This document shows, piece after piece, positions 27,525-38,536 of a DNA stretch of 64,000 bases. The stretch is from Asterochloris sp. CNOR1 (Eukaryota; Chlorophyta; Trebouxiophyceae; Trebouxiales; Trebouxiaceae). The notes below the pieces were generated by a model. It was not told the DNA's origin, ran no database searches, and saw only the letters and a program-made list of their open reading frames with translations. Each line of letters starts with the position of its first letter. The stretch's first letter is position 1. The position numbers and the translations under genes were made by a program. The stretch lies in assembly GCA_963969365.1 (NCBI GenBank), contig OZ017749.1, positions 1,922,001 to 1,986,000 of the forward strand, written 5' to 3'.

Positions 27525-30500
27525 ATGGACAGCATGGTGCAGGCCACTGGCCTCACAATGGAGTGGTCTGTGCACCGCATGTCCCGCCCATCTGCGTGCT
27601 GAGTCACCTGTGCCTGCTGCAGTCTGCCGGAGCATGCTCCACCAGTGGCAGAGCTGGTCGGGCAGGAAAGTTACGAGTGGGAGGCTGTGGCAAACCTGGA
27701 CCAGTTCTTTCAACGCATCTACAGGTGACTTTGTTGGTGCAGCTGCCCTCTCAGGTCCCATGGGTACCCTTATTTGTGGTGAGGCTCCACCTGACGGCTC
27801 AGCTGCACTGGCGCAGAGGACAGCAGCAGGGCTTCATACAGCATGTCTGCTTAAACCGTCTGGATCTTGTACTGCGCTGGCTGCCCGGCATCCTGCTGCT
27901 TGTCTTAATGCAGGCCCCCCTGACAGTGTGCCTGCCCCTGCAGCTACTATGTAGAGAAGGGGTTTGCTGTGATCCTTGTCTCTCGCGTGCTCAACCTGCT
28001 GGCGCTGGGGTTCACGGTGGTCTTCAGCGGCTTCCTGCTGCTGTGCGTCAACTGGCGCGCCCTGCATGCAGAGTGCATTGTGGCAGACACCTGCGACATC
28101 TCAGAGGTGCGAGCTGGACTGGGCATGACATCAGACTTCTGGGCGCTCAGTTTGGGGTTGGTGCCTGGCAGAGCAGGATGCGAACATTGTCGTACAGTGT
28201 CTTGAGGGAAAGAGCTGCCCTCAACACAGGCGTGCTGGCAGCAATCGCTGGCAGTGCAGTTGGACTGGAGGAGCCCTCAGTACACCATCTTGCCATTGCC
28301 ACATGGCTATGCCTGCTGAGCAGCAGCGCATGCAAGGCTCGCCTTACCTTCTGCCCTGCCGCAGGTACCATGTCACTCCGCATCACAATGTCTCTCTCGC
28401 CCTGCAGGTGGCCATCAATTATGAGCCCCTAGCTGAAGGCTTCACCATCTGGGTCACGCTGTGCAGCATCTACCTGGCCATCTTTGTGCTGTACTGGCTT
28501 TACTGCCTGGTGAGGCCGCAGTCTGCAGCACACAGCATTGTGCATCTGTCCCGGTCTGCAGCATGTGTCTTAAGCAGTGGGCCCCTCCAGGGCTCAGCCG
28601 CACTCTGAGGCCACTCTCTCAACGGCCAAAAGGGCTGCTTGTTCACGGCATCAATGTTCTGGCAGACAGCATTGGTGGTTGCTTTGGCAGCAGAGCAGCC
28701 TGTGTCCAGCTGATGTGTGATGCAGTCTTTGCTGTTGTGCAGAGCACCTAGAGGCACTTAGGCTGGCCCTGCCATGTTAGACAGGTTGCCCCTTGACTGC
28801 TGTAGGTATACTATGTAAGTGAGGTGCGGGCAGCAGTGGACATCGGCCACTTCACCACCCACAAGCTGGGCCTGAGTGAGCGCCAGCTACAGACCATCAC
28901 CTGGCCTGAGGTGGTGCGACGCATCGTTGGGGTGAGCCACTGAGCTGTCAGGCAGAGCCACGACGATCAGCTGCCTTCAGGGGTCGGCCTGCACTGCCTG
29001 CAGCCTGGCACAAGGTCCATCATCGGCCTCAAGCAGGCTGCATCGCACTCAATTGCTTGCACCCAGCGCGCCCAGCCGCTCAATTGGGCATGGGCCGCCT
29101 TTGCTCTTCTCAGCTTCGAGGGGCTCCGGTCCCTTCTGCCTGCTGCAGGCCCAGAGCACACTCTGACACATGTCAAGTGCGGCCTGTCAAGCTGCCTGCT
29201 GCTGATGGCTTGCGCTGCTCGCTGCTGCAGGTGCAGAGCACGACGCGGCTGTGCCTGACGCGAGACCTGAATGAGCATGATGTGGTCTCCCGCATCATGC
29301 GCAAGGAGAACTATCTAATCGGCATGCTCAACAAGGGCTGCCTGGCGCTGCACGTTTCCATCCCGGGCATGCGGAAGCGCTTCATTCTCTCAGAGACGCT
29401 CAAATGGAACTTGCACAGGTCGGTGGCATTGCCAGACAGAGAAAGGAACATATGTAACATCTCCCAGGCCATTGTGCAGCACGCATGGCTGCATCCCCTC
29501 TGAGACGGCAAAATGCATCCTGCACAGACGTGTTGCACCCCTCTTAGACATGCTGCCTGCAGAGGCGGTGCAGGTCATTTGTGTGCACGCTGGTGGGCTG
29601 CTGCAGTTTACGTTACTGAGGCATACCCAGGGGGCTGCAGCTAGACAGGCAGACGGGCTGGGCCCAATCTGGCTGGCTGTTTCCCCGCTGCTGCAGAACT
29701 CTGGCTTACAATACATACATTCAACCAGCATCAACAGTATAATCTGTTGTACACACAATGCTGACTTCAGTGACGTGAGGCATCCCTGGCTGCAGGTGCA
29801 TCCTGGATTGCATGTTTGGCGAGAACTTCCGTATCAGGGAAGATTTCATGCACAACGAGGCAGCGCTGCAGAGGCGCTTCAGGTGAGCCTACAGCTGATG
29901 CTGTTGTGCCTGCTGCGACTGAGTCGCAAGCAAGGGCAGGATGCAGCCCTCCTGAACGTCAGGGGATCTGTCCCAGGTACAGGCAACCTGGTGCCTGTGT
30001 CTCAGGCCTGTGCATGGCTCTGCCTGTCCTGACGGCAGTGCACTGCGGCTTGACAGCAGTCAGACAGCATGCTTGGACTGCGAGGCTCTCCTGTCTTGAC
30101 AGCAAGCTGTCCTGGTGTGGGTGCAGGCAGGCAGCCATCCTCAACCTGCTCATCTCCCCCTTTCTGCTGGTCTTCCTGCTCATGTATCTGTTCCTCAGCA
30201 ACGCTGAACGCCTGTACCACCACCCTAGCAGCGTGGGCGCCCGTCGCTGGAGCTCCCTGGCATCCTGGCGCCTCCGCGAGTTCAATGAGCTCTCCCACTA
30301 CTTGCAGCACAGGTGAGAAGGTATTCCCGCGTGTTGCGCGAATGCAACAAGCCTTTGCCCTGGTCGCAGCGCAGGTGGATGGCCCCCTCCCTTCCCCTTG
30401 CTTGCATGCGTTCGATGAGCTCTTTCACTGCCTGTGCGCAGTCAAGAAGGTCTTTCCTTGGCCTGGGAGTGTGGTCACATACTAGGCAGCTGGCAAGTAC

Positions 30501-33500
30501 ACCCCTGAAGGCAGCCTGCCCGGCTTGCCTCCAAGGAAGCCTGCTTCATTGCCCTGATTGTGGGCCCAGATCACATTTGATTGAAGAAGTGGATGCCAGC
30601 ACTGGGAAGGCTGTCAACTATACTGCCCATAGCAGTGTGCCACCTGCTGCCCTGCCCTGCAGGGTGCATGCCTGCACCCAGTCAACAAAACAGGAGACCA
30701 CCCCTGTCTGCACAAAAGTACCTCTCTTCAATCCCCAGGAAGTGCCTGCCCTGCAGGCTACAGCTCCTACTTCCATACCACCATGTGCAATGCTCTCCTG
30801 CCCTGTAGGCTGTACTCCAGATCACAGACACACCGCTTACCCAGAGGCCCAGCCACAGCACTTTGTGTGATGCTGCGCACTGCCTGCAGACACATGACTG
30901 CTGCCTTGCCCTGCCCTGCAGGCTTGATGCCAGCACCCATGCGGCTGACAAATACATTTCTCAGTTTCCTGCCACCATGCTGTCTGAGGTGGCCAAGTTC
31001 CTGGCCTTCATTGCTGGCAGCTTTGCAGCCCTGCTGCTGTTCCTGACATTGCTGGATGACGACTTGCTGGAGCGCCACCTGTATGGGCGCAACCTGGTCT
31101 GGTGAGTTCAATCGCCAGGGCTGCGGTGGGTCCCATTTTGTGTTGGTGCCTGCTCACTGAGAAGTGTTGCCCCCTCCTGCGGGCGCTATCAGTCTGGGGA
31201 GCCCTTGCAGGCGGTCAGTTGCACTTTCTGTGCAAAGTCTTGTGTATCCAGCGAATTGCGAACAGGTGCACCACAACCTCGACATCCGCTGCTTCCTTGG
31301 GCAATGTTGTGGGAAGAAGCACACTTCTGCCTGCTGCCATGCTTGCATCTTGCTCTCATGGCATCACTGTGTCCATCGTGCTGCCAACCTCAAGGATGCA
31401 TGTCCTTGCCTCCTGATGCAGCAGCTCGCACACTTGCTGCAGGTGAGCAGCGATGCTGAGAGTGGTACTGCCCATCGCCCATAACTGGCTGACAGAGCCT
31501 GGCACCAATCCTCACCTGCACCACTTTTCTGCCTGCAGGTGGGCAGCAGTGCTGGGAGTCATCTTAGCCATCAGCCGCGGCTTCATCACCGAGCCTGGCA
31601 CGGCCTTCGACCCCGAGCTGGCCATGCTGGAAGTGGTTGCCCACACACACTACCTCCCCCGACACTGGCGTGGCAGGGCCCATACACGGGAGGTGCAGCA
31701 GCAGTTCATGGCGCTCTTCCAATTCAAGGTGGGCCGCACCATTGCAATGTTCTAAGTCTGTGATGATGGTCAGGCTGGCATGGCCTCAGGGGCGAGGACG
31801 AGGCTGAAGCACTCGAGCACAGTGCTGGAAACCGGCAACCTGCTGCTGCTGGCACGCAGAGGCTCATGGCGCTCTGTCATCTCAAGGTGGGTGAACTCAT
31901 GTCACAAGACTGGGCAGGCTGGTGATAGCCCTCCGTCCAGCAGGACTCAGGACGTATGTGGACTGCAATGCAGCCGGTCTGGCACCGAGATGTGTGTGGC
32001 CGCGCTGCTCTTGCTGGCTTATGAGTTTGTCATAGCGATTGGGGCTAAAGGCCTTTAAGGACGTGTCTGTCAGTGAAATCCTGCCTCAATGATTGCTGCC
32101 CCATCAATTGCGCAGCGTGTGGTCATGATCCCCTTCCTGCAGGCAGACATCACAAGTACACGCGCCTGGCAAAGGCCATCATCATTCTTAGAGGAACATG
32201 CGTTCCTTGCAGAGATGCCAGTGATCGTCACTGTTTCTGGAAGTCCCAGCGACCATCACCCCTCTGCTGGAACAGTGCTGCCCACTCAACTTCTGCCCCG
32301 CTGCAGGCGCTGCTGTTTCTGGAAGAGATGGCCAGCATCATCCTCACTCCCTTTGTGCTCTACTTCTCCCTGCCACGCTGCGCCCCAGCCATACTCCAGT
32401 TTGTGCGGGACAACACCGTGCTTGTGGACGGTGTGGGGGACATCTGCAGCCTGGCTGCCTTTGACTTTGAGAAGCATGGCAACTCCAAGTATGGGTCGCC
32501 CATCAGCAGCCCCAAGGTGAAGACAGGGGCTTGCCAAAGCAGCAGTTTACACTTGTATCAGAGGATCTGGCCATTCCAAGCATGGCAGCCCCCAGGCTAT
32601 CCAAAGCAGCTGTGCTGCACTTTCTCCCACAGCTGCTGTCATGCACTCTGTGAAGTGTGCTGCTTGGCAAGCTGCTCTGTAGCCCTCAAGGGCAGTTGCC
32701 TGTGCTGCCTGGCCTGCACCTGGGTGCCCAGAGCAGTCCAGCACTGCCATACATGTGTCGCCTGGCTTGCACACAGCTGCCCAGAACATTGCTCTGTGAT
32801 GCCAAAGTTTTGGAGCGCCTGTGCTGCCTGGACTGCTCCCTGGTCTGCGAGTCCCTACAGTCTGTGTTGCTTGGCCTGCAGGATGCACGCAGCCGCCAGG
32901 GCAAGATGGAGAAGAGCTTCCTGAGCTTTGCTGCCACCTACCCCAGCTGGGAGCCTGCGGCCACAGCCAAGCAGATGCTGGCGTGCTTGGGGCAGGAGCC
33001 TGGGAGCGGAGTGGGGCCCCACGTGCCCTGGACTGCCATGCTTGGCTCGCGCGCCCTGTCCCCGGGTGAGGCCGCATGGAAGGGCAGCCTGGGAGTTGTA
33101 TTGCCCTCACCAGGCTCCCGCTGAGCTGTGCTTGCCATCAGGCTGCTGTCTGCCTGGCTGGCCCCTGTGCAGGTCCGGTCTGCATCAGCCACCGTCACTG
33201 CACGGCCTCACCTCACAAGCTTGCTGCGGTCTTTGTGCTGTCCGTGCGCCCTGGCAGCCAGACTCATCGAGGCCTCTGTTCCTGCAGGTGTGCAGGCGCA
33301 ACACTCCCTGGCGGTGCCTGCAGTCATGGCGTCAGGCGGGGCCCGTGTGCCTGGCCCCAGCCGCCTGAACCCTGCCCATGCGCAGGGGCGTCTGCAGCCC
33401 AGTGGTGCCTGCCAGGACAGCTTCCTGGGCTCGGTGGAGATGCCTGAGCGTGCAGCAGCCTCCAACCAGCTGCTCCTGGCTGGCAGTCAGGTGCTGGGCA

Positions 33501-34762
33501 GCAGCTCCTATGTTGCAGGCAATCGGGTGGCCATGCAACAGCTGTCTCTGCAGGTAAGCGGCCTCACATCTCTGCTGGCCCTGCCGTTCAGTGACAGCTG
33601 TGGTGTTTTGGCAGTCACAGTGAGATCATGGAGCCGTTGCTGTGGTTATTTGAGCGTCATAAGAGCAGCAGATGGGTGCCGGGCTGCGCAGTGCCGGGCA
33701 GCTAGCTGCACGGCAGTCCCTGGCTCGAGAACAGGGAGGCTGGCAAGCAAATCCCGATGCTGTGCTGAACATCAAGTCATGGCGTATTGCATATCATTTG
33801 GAGAAGGTGGCTGCCAGTCTCCAAATGGTGTGCAATGCTTGGCGAAGGGGAAGCTTACTGGTATCTCATGCTTTAAGAGGTGGCTGCTTGCGCAATGCTG
33901 GACTGTGCTTTGGGAGGCAGCCGTGGCAGTGTTTCTTGCCCTGCAGAGACAAGACCTTGACCTACTCTCATTCGAGTTGTGCTGGAGGCAGCCCAGAGCT
34001 GTGAGTCTTCCAGAAGAGGTTGCAGCTGCAGGGGCTGCGTTGCTGCATTGGCTGTGGGTGTCCCTTGCCCTGCAGAGCTGCAAGGCAGAGCTAGAACTGG
34101 GGGCAGCTGCAAGGCAGCGAGCTGCAAGGCCTGAGTGCTGTCTTGTGCCCCTGCAGAGCTTCTATGAGGGCCAGAAGTGGGAGCAGCTGCAGGGTGGCGT
34201 TGTGCGACGTCTGCAGATGGAGAGTCAGCAGAGTGACACGCAACTGCAGAAGTCCACTGGAGACACGCACCCCCAGCCACCAGAAGGCCCAGTGGGGCAC
34301 ACAGATGCTCAAAGCCCTCCGGGTAGTGACCCCTTGCTGGCGACTGGTAGTGAGCAGCTACTTCAGGCGCATGAGTCCCTCCACATACCGGCACCCCCTG
34401 TAGTTGACGGGGGGTGTCCAGCTGGCTCACCGCAGGCCAGCAGCTTTAGCAACTCTAGTGCACCAGGTGGCAGCCTCTATGCGTCCACTGGGGACGCCAG
34501 CAGCCCGCTTGACTCTCATTTGTGGCACCTTCAGGGGCAGGCTGTACAGGCCCCCGGTGCACATTCAGCTGAATTGTCATCTGCAGCACAAGACAGGCAC
34601 CCCCTTCATAGGCAGCTCCGTCAGCGCACTTCCCCTTCCTTTACCCCCGCTGCAGCAGCTCCTTTCCCTGCACATCTGGAACAGAATGCTGCAAACCATG
34701 TGTCCAGTGAACTGACCCCCCTAGCACCCAGCTCTGACGAGCCTGGGGACCACCTGGTGTAA
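27525..34762 (+). CDS. ATG9: Autophagy-related protein 9
   Basis: Fourteen exons join in phase to 886 aa: 27525-27595, 27623-27724, 27944-28106, 28408-28509, 28806-28931, 29231-29418, 29796-29882, 30127-30312, 30922-31101, 31539-31728, 32307-32516, 32882-33065, 33288-33553, 34157-34762. ATG9 is the multispanning lipid scramblase that seeds the phagophore from Golgi-derived vesicles. Visible signatures: NLDQFFQRIYSYYVEKGF before the first membrane helix, the pair VVSRIMRKENYLIGMLNKG, LLERHLYGRNLVWWAAVLGV, and FLEEMASIILTPFVLYF, in the known order. The C-terminal about 290 residues are Ser/Pro/Gln-rich and disordered, as in plants. The start follows from phase: MDSMVQATGLTMEW ends phase 2 and joins the next exon. 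The 603-nt intron 13 is itself open in frame, so a retained form is possible. Confidence 0.94.
30645..30815 (+). repeat. Serial decoy copies of the ATG9 exon 9 acceptor
   Basis: The true acceptor (about 30905-30945, tgccctgccctgcag then GCTTGATGCC) is preceded by copies at about 30650 (ctgccctgccctgcag, followed by GGTGCATGCCTGCACCCA), 30740 (tgcctgccctgcaggct) and 30797 (tcctgccctgtaggctg). They are all within intron 8. Confidence 0.6.
32645..32860 (+). repeat. Serial decoy copies of the ATG9 exon 12 acceptor
   Basis: A motif like gtgctgcctggcctgca recurs near 32700, 32757 and 32822 before the true acceptor gtgttgcttggcctgcag ending at 32881. Only the last copy has the CAG followed by coding sequence. 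Spacing is roughly 50-65 bp. Confidence 0.55.
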
Positions 34763-34776
34763 CTGATTGTATGTAA
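34758..34776 (+). terminator. Paired TGTAA polyadenylation signals
   Basis: TGTAA, the usual chlorophyte poly(A) signal, occurs at 34758-34762 (overlapping the ATG9 stop TAA) and again at 34772-34776. This supports the ATG9 end. Confidence 0.5.
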
Positions 34777-35263
34777 TTCATCCCTCAGGCTGCTGACTCA
34801 CCAGAGCAACATGCACGCTCCATCCAGGCTGGACTCTCAGCAGGCACTCATATGTGCAGTCAGGAAGGTCTCTGCACAAGTCAGCCCCTGGAGCAGGAAG
34901 TTGGGGCAGTCACAGATGCTTTGCTGGAGCAGATAAATGAAGTGAGGATTGTGCATGCACTGCCAACAAGCAGCCCTCAGCAAACTTCAGCCAGCTCCCA
35001 TGCGGGTGCCTCCCTGTGCCTGAAGCCAGGCTGGCAGTCTCAAGCACAGCACACAGCTTGGAAGGTAAATTTAAGCCCTGCTGCATCTTCAAAATGTCCT
35101 GCTGTGTGTCTCTTCTCGCACTCTGGCACAGGTCATCTCGTGTCACAGAAACAGGCGCTGCTGCTTTACATTTGATTGGAAACAGGTGCAAGCGTTCAGG
35201 GGCAGAACCGCTCAAAACTGCAGCGCTGGCGCTGCAGCCCTCGTCATCTTCTGCAGACCCTCC
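34777..35263. other. Convergent 3' region, ATG9 / CBS gene
   Basis: About 490 bp between two facing stop codons. A plus-strand open stretch at 34852-35175 has no family signature and no start context. I take the region as 3' UTR and spacer. Confidence 0.45.
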
Positions 35264-36968
35264 TCAAGCCTCCTGTGCCAGGGCTGTGAAGATGTCTGTG
35301 CGGGTGACCATGCCCACGAGCTTGGCGTTGTCGTCCACGATGGGGATGCGGTGGACCTTGTGCTTGAGCATGAGGCAGGCGGCATCAGCCACCTTGTTGG
35401 TGGGCTTGGCGGCGATGGGCGGGGTGGACATGATGTCCTTCACCGTCGCGCTGTTGCCAGCCCTCTGCAGGTCCTTCTTAGACAGCACGCCCACCTGCAG
35501 CAGCAGGGTGCAGGGCTTGTTGAGAGGCAGGGGAGGAGCTGCTCTGAGAAGGTGCTGTTGAGCAGCTGAGCTGCGTCCGGCCCCCTGCAGGTCCCGCCTG
35601 GACAGCACGTGGACGTGCAGCAACAGGAGACTTGGGAGAGGTGAGGCCAAGCTGTTCAGAGGCGGACAGGTGCAAGTGAGAAGGAAACGCCGTTGAGCAG
35701 AGTGCTGTTGAGGAGCGGTGTTTGTGGAGCAGGGGCTGTGGAGCGCCGCTCCTCAGCAGCACACTTCCGACACCCCCCTACAGCATGCCAACACCTGCAG
35801 GGCAGGCAGCAAGAGGAGCAACGCAGTGAAGATGGCAGCTGCTGGAGCTGCTTGTCAGAGAGTCGTAGGTCATCCTTAGCAGCACCCTCGGCTGCAGGCA
35901 GAAGCTGCTGTCATGCTGTACAGCACGGGCTTCTTATTTCAGCAGAGTCATGCTGAAGCTGCACCTTTTGCTTGCGGGAGCTGACCTGCAGGGGAGGGGC
36001 ACTTGCATAGAAAGCCGCTGTCATTAACCGCAGAGGTGTGCAATGCACAGCGCTCTCCCATTGACTGCCCGGACATGCAATGTGTCAGGTAGGCAGGCAA
36101 CCAGTGGCGCGGTCCTGCAGCAGCAAGGCACATTGCTGCCAGAGCAGTAGCTGAGCAGAGAGACATACTCCTAAAGCTGTGCTTGACGCTGGCCTGGCCC
36201 CCTTCAGCAGTCGCTGCATTCCTGCTGCCGACTGTTTGCTGTTCATATTGGACACCCTGGCAGCAAGGCTCATTGCTGGCAGAGAGACAGGCTTTGGCAC
36301 TCCGCACATCTCCCAGTGGGGTTGCCGTGCTGCTCACCAGCGTCATGTCAGCGTTGCTCTTCACCACAGGCACTCCTGAGATCCGGTCGAAGACGCTGTT
36401 CAGGGAGTCCAGGCGCGTGTCCGGTGTGACCCACTTGATCTGCTTGGCCATCACGCCCTCCAGGGTGTTGCCTGGGGCGGCATCTGTCTTGAACTGCAAG
36501 TCAGGGGCAGGCAGGCAGTCCCGCCAACAGCCAATGCAGGCGACACTACTTGGGGCGCCTGTCGATAATGATTGCCCCTGATCTGGCAGCAGACAAGCGC
36601 ACACAGTATGCTGCAGCCATTGCCACAGGCTGCCTAGAACATGGAGGTGCAGGATGCCAGTGGCGAGCATATTTGGCTGGCTTCACATCTTGTGCGCCTT
36701 GCCTCACAGGCTGAGCACTCAATCAAGCAGCGCGCACCAGGTTGTTCTCAAAGAACTCGCCCACATCCTCGTAGCTGGCCAGGCTCCAGTTCACAGGCCA
36801 CTCCCCAGAGAGACTCTCCCTCTCCCCATCAGTCTCTGTGGCTCTGACCGCCACAGCATATCGCGGGGCCCGAGTCAGAGGGCTCCTCAGGCCCAGCCTC
36901 GGGACGACCACCCGATGCCGCAGAGGGTGGGCGCTGATGCCGGAGGTTGCTGGCAGGGAGAAGCGCAT
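35264..36968 (-). CDS. CBS-pair protein, plastid CBSX type
   Basis: Three exons give 205 aa: 36968-36738, 36493-36338, 35494-35264. The first about 42 residues are a basic, hydroxylated transit peptide (MRFSLPATSGISAHPLRHRV). Two CBS motifs follow: VMAKQIKWVTPDTRLDSLN to GVLSKKDLQRAG, then DIMSTPPIAAKPTNKVADA to HRIPIVDDNAKLVGMVTRTD. A lone Bateman module with a plastid leader matches Arabidopsis CBSX1/2, which bind adenylates and activate thioredoxins in the ferredoxin-thioredoxin system; that role is inferred. The third exon is open upstream through a degenerate second copy of its own start. The gene ends 126 bp from the thiazole kinase stop, in the same direction. Confidence 0.88.
35578..35625 (-). 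repeat. Decoy copy of CBS exon 3 start
   Basis: On the minus strand it reads VHVLSRRDLQGAGRS against VGVLSKKDLQRAGNS of the true exon 3, about 120 bp away. Flanking bases also repeat (ctgttgagcag), so a unit near 120 bp was duplicated. The copy is in frame with exon 3 and the intervening bases are open. Confidence 0.75.
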
Positions 36969-37094
36969 CCTGTTGACAGATTGGGCACACTGGCAAAATC
37001 TCGCTGGGAATCTGCACCTGCAGAGTTACACTTTTTCATGTAGTTGGCTGATCATGGCATGGGTCCAGAGCTCTGTGTGCTCTCACTGCTTGCA

Positions 37095-38437
37095 TCACGG
37101 TCTTGATGGAGATGTCAAATCTAGGAGCCTCAGTCCAGCTGTCAGCTGCTCTTGCGTCATGGAGTGGAGGTGATCCAGCATGCCAACACGAAGACTTGCT
37201 GGGCCCTTGGCCTCCGTGCTTGCCAGCTCAGCAGCCAGCCTGCATTGAGGCAGAAAGCTCTCAATGTCACAGCAAAACGGCTGAAGAAACACTCAGTCAA
37301 AATGCCGCAGCCTCACCCGAAGACAGCAAGCGCACAGGCGCTGGCCATCACCGCATCATCAGGGGCAGCCACAATGAATGCGGTGGCCATTGCTGTCACC
37401 GCACAGCCTGCAGCCGTGATGTTGGTCATGTCAGCCACTCCGTTCTGTACCTGGACCACCCTGCTGCCGTCTGTGATCTGCAGCAGTAGCAGGGGAGATA
37501 ATCATGGAGGTGCTATGCCAGCTAGCTGCCGGTGCAGATGTTTGCCTGGCCAGAGCTAGACTGCACTTGCAGCTTCCATCGGTGCAGTGACGCCTCAAAG
37601 GCACAGCCACAAGCAGCTGACAGTGCTGAGGTCCCACGCCAAGCAAAGGCAGGCACCTGGACGCCAGACAGCGACACACCCACCAGATCTGTGGCGCCTG
37701 AGATGGCGACAACACAGCCAACATCTTTGGCCAGCCGCTTCCCTGCTTCAAGGGCTTCCTCTGACTGTGCTGTACTGTCCACGCCTTTGCTGGAAGCGCC
37801 TGCTACTCCTGCGACAGCCATGATCTCAGACGCATTCCCGCGAATGAGGGTGGGCTTTAACTGGAGTAGACCTTCAATCACCTGAAGGGAGGCAGTCTGG
37901 CTTTGCTGAATTTGCAGCAGTCGAATCTGGCATCGAGCTTGCATGTGTTGTGGTGATCACTTACCTGAATGCGAGCTCGCGTGGCGCCTGCACCGACTGG
38001 GTCCAGCACCCAAGGGTGGCCTGCCTCATTCGCAGATCTAGCTGCCAATTTCATGGAAGCAACCCACTCAGGAGAAAGCGTGCCCACATTGACTAGCAGG
38101 CCAGCTGCAACTTTCTGAAAAGCCTCCACTTCGTCCACCGAGTGTGCCTGCAGACAATGCAGCAGCCGGCAGCCTCAACATTGCACAATTGATCAGGCAT
38201 GCCTGCATGCTCCTCACCATGGCTGGGCTAGCGCCCACACAGAGCATGGTATTTGCCATCATGTCCATGCTGCAGCACATGTCGTGTTGTGAGGAATCCG
38301 GGTGAGGGACTCAAAGGCTTACAATCAGAAATATGCTACCTGACAAAGTTGGTGATGCAATGAATGAGAGGGCTGTCCTGCCTGATTCTCTGCCATATCT
38401 GCCAACATCTGTCTGCATGCTGAGATGAAGAAGCCAT
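37095..38437 (-). CDS. THIM: Hydroxyethylthiazole kinase (ThiM)
   Basis: Six exons give 287 aa, a normal length: 38437-38340, 38269-38218, 38147-37965, 37881-37657, 37477-37317, 37239-37095. It phosphorylates 4-methyl-5-hydroxyethylthiazole (salvage) to the phosphate used by ThiE. Signatures: PLIHCITNFVSMDMMANTML, GASPAM, LVNVGTLSPEWV, WVLDPVGAGATRAR, LIRGNASEIMAVAG, and late ITDGSRVVQVQNGVADMTNI. The catalytic Cys motif reads ITAAGC where bacterial enzymes have VTGTGC, so the loop is altered but the Cys is kept. An in-frame stop lies 12 nt before the ATG, fixing the start. There is no transit peptide, so it is probably cytosolic. Its start is 99 bp from that of the divergent TH2 gene. Confidence 0.94.
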
Positions 38438-38536
38438 ACTTGCTGAAGGTCAGGTAGGGTGTTCATCGTGATAGGGTGCATGGCAGGCAATTGACCCAGA
38501 TCTCAAGCAAGAGTGAAGGCACGCGCCACAGGGGGC
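38438..38536. promoter_or_regulatory. 99-bp head-to-head promoter of THIM and TH2
   Basis: Both start codons face outward from this 99-bp segment, and in-frame stops just inside each side rule out longer N-termini without extra exons. The two 5' UTRs must be very short or overlap. I found no TATA box and no TPP-riboswitch core (no CTGAGA) in it. Confidence 0.7.

Noticed and set aside
27428-28432. A 334-residue plus-strand open frame
   Set aside because: It crosses ATG9 exons and introns in a different frame, has no family signature, and the true exons fit the other frame with correct splice phases.
34852-35175. Extra C-terminal exon of ATG9
   Set aside because: It would need a 32-nt intron starting at the stop codon. 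The paired TGTAA signals fit a gene end instead.
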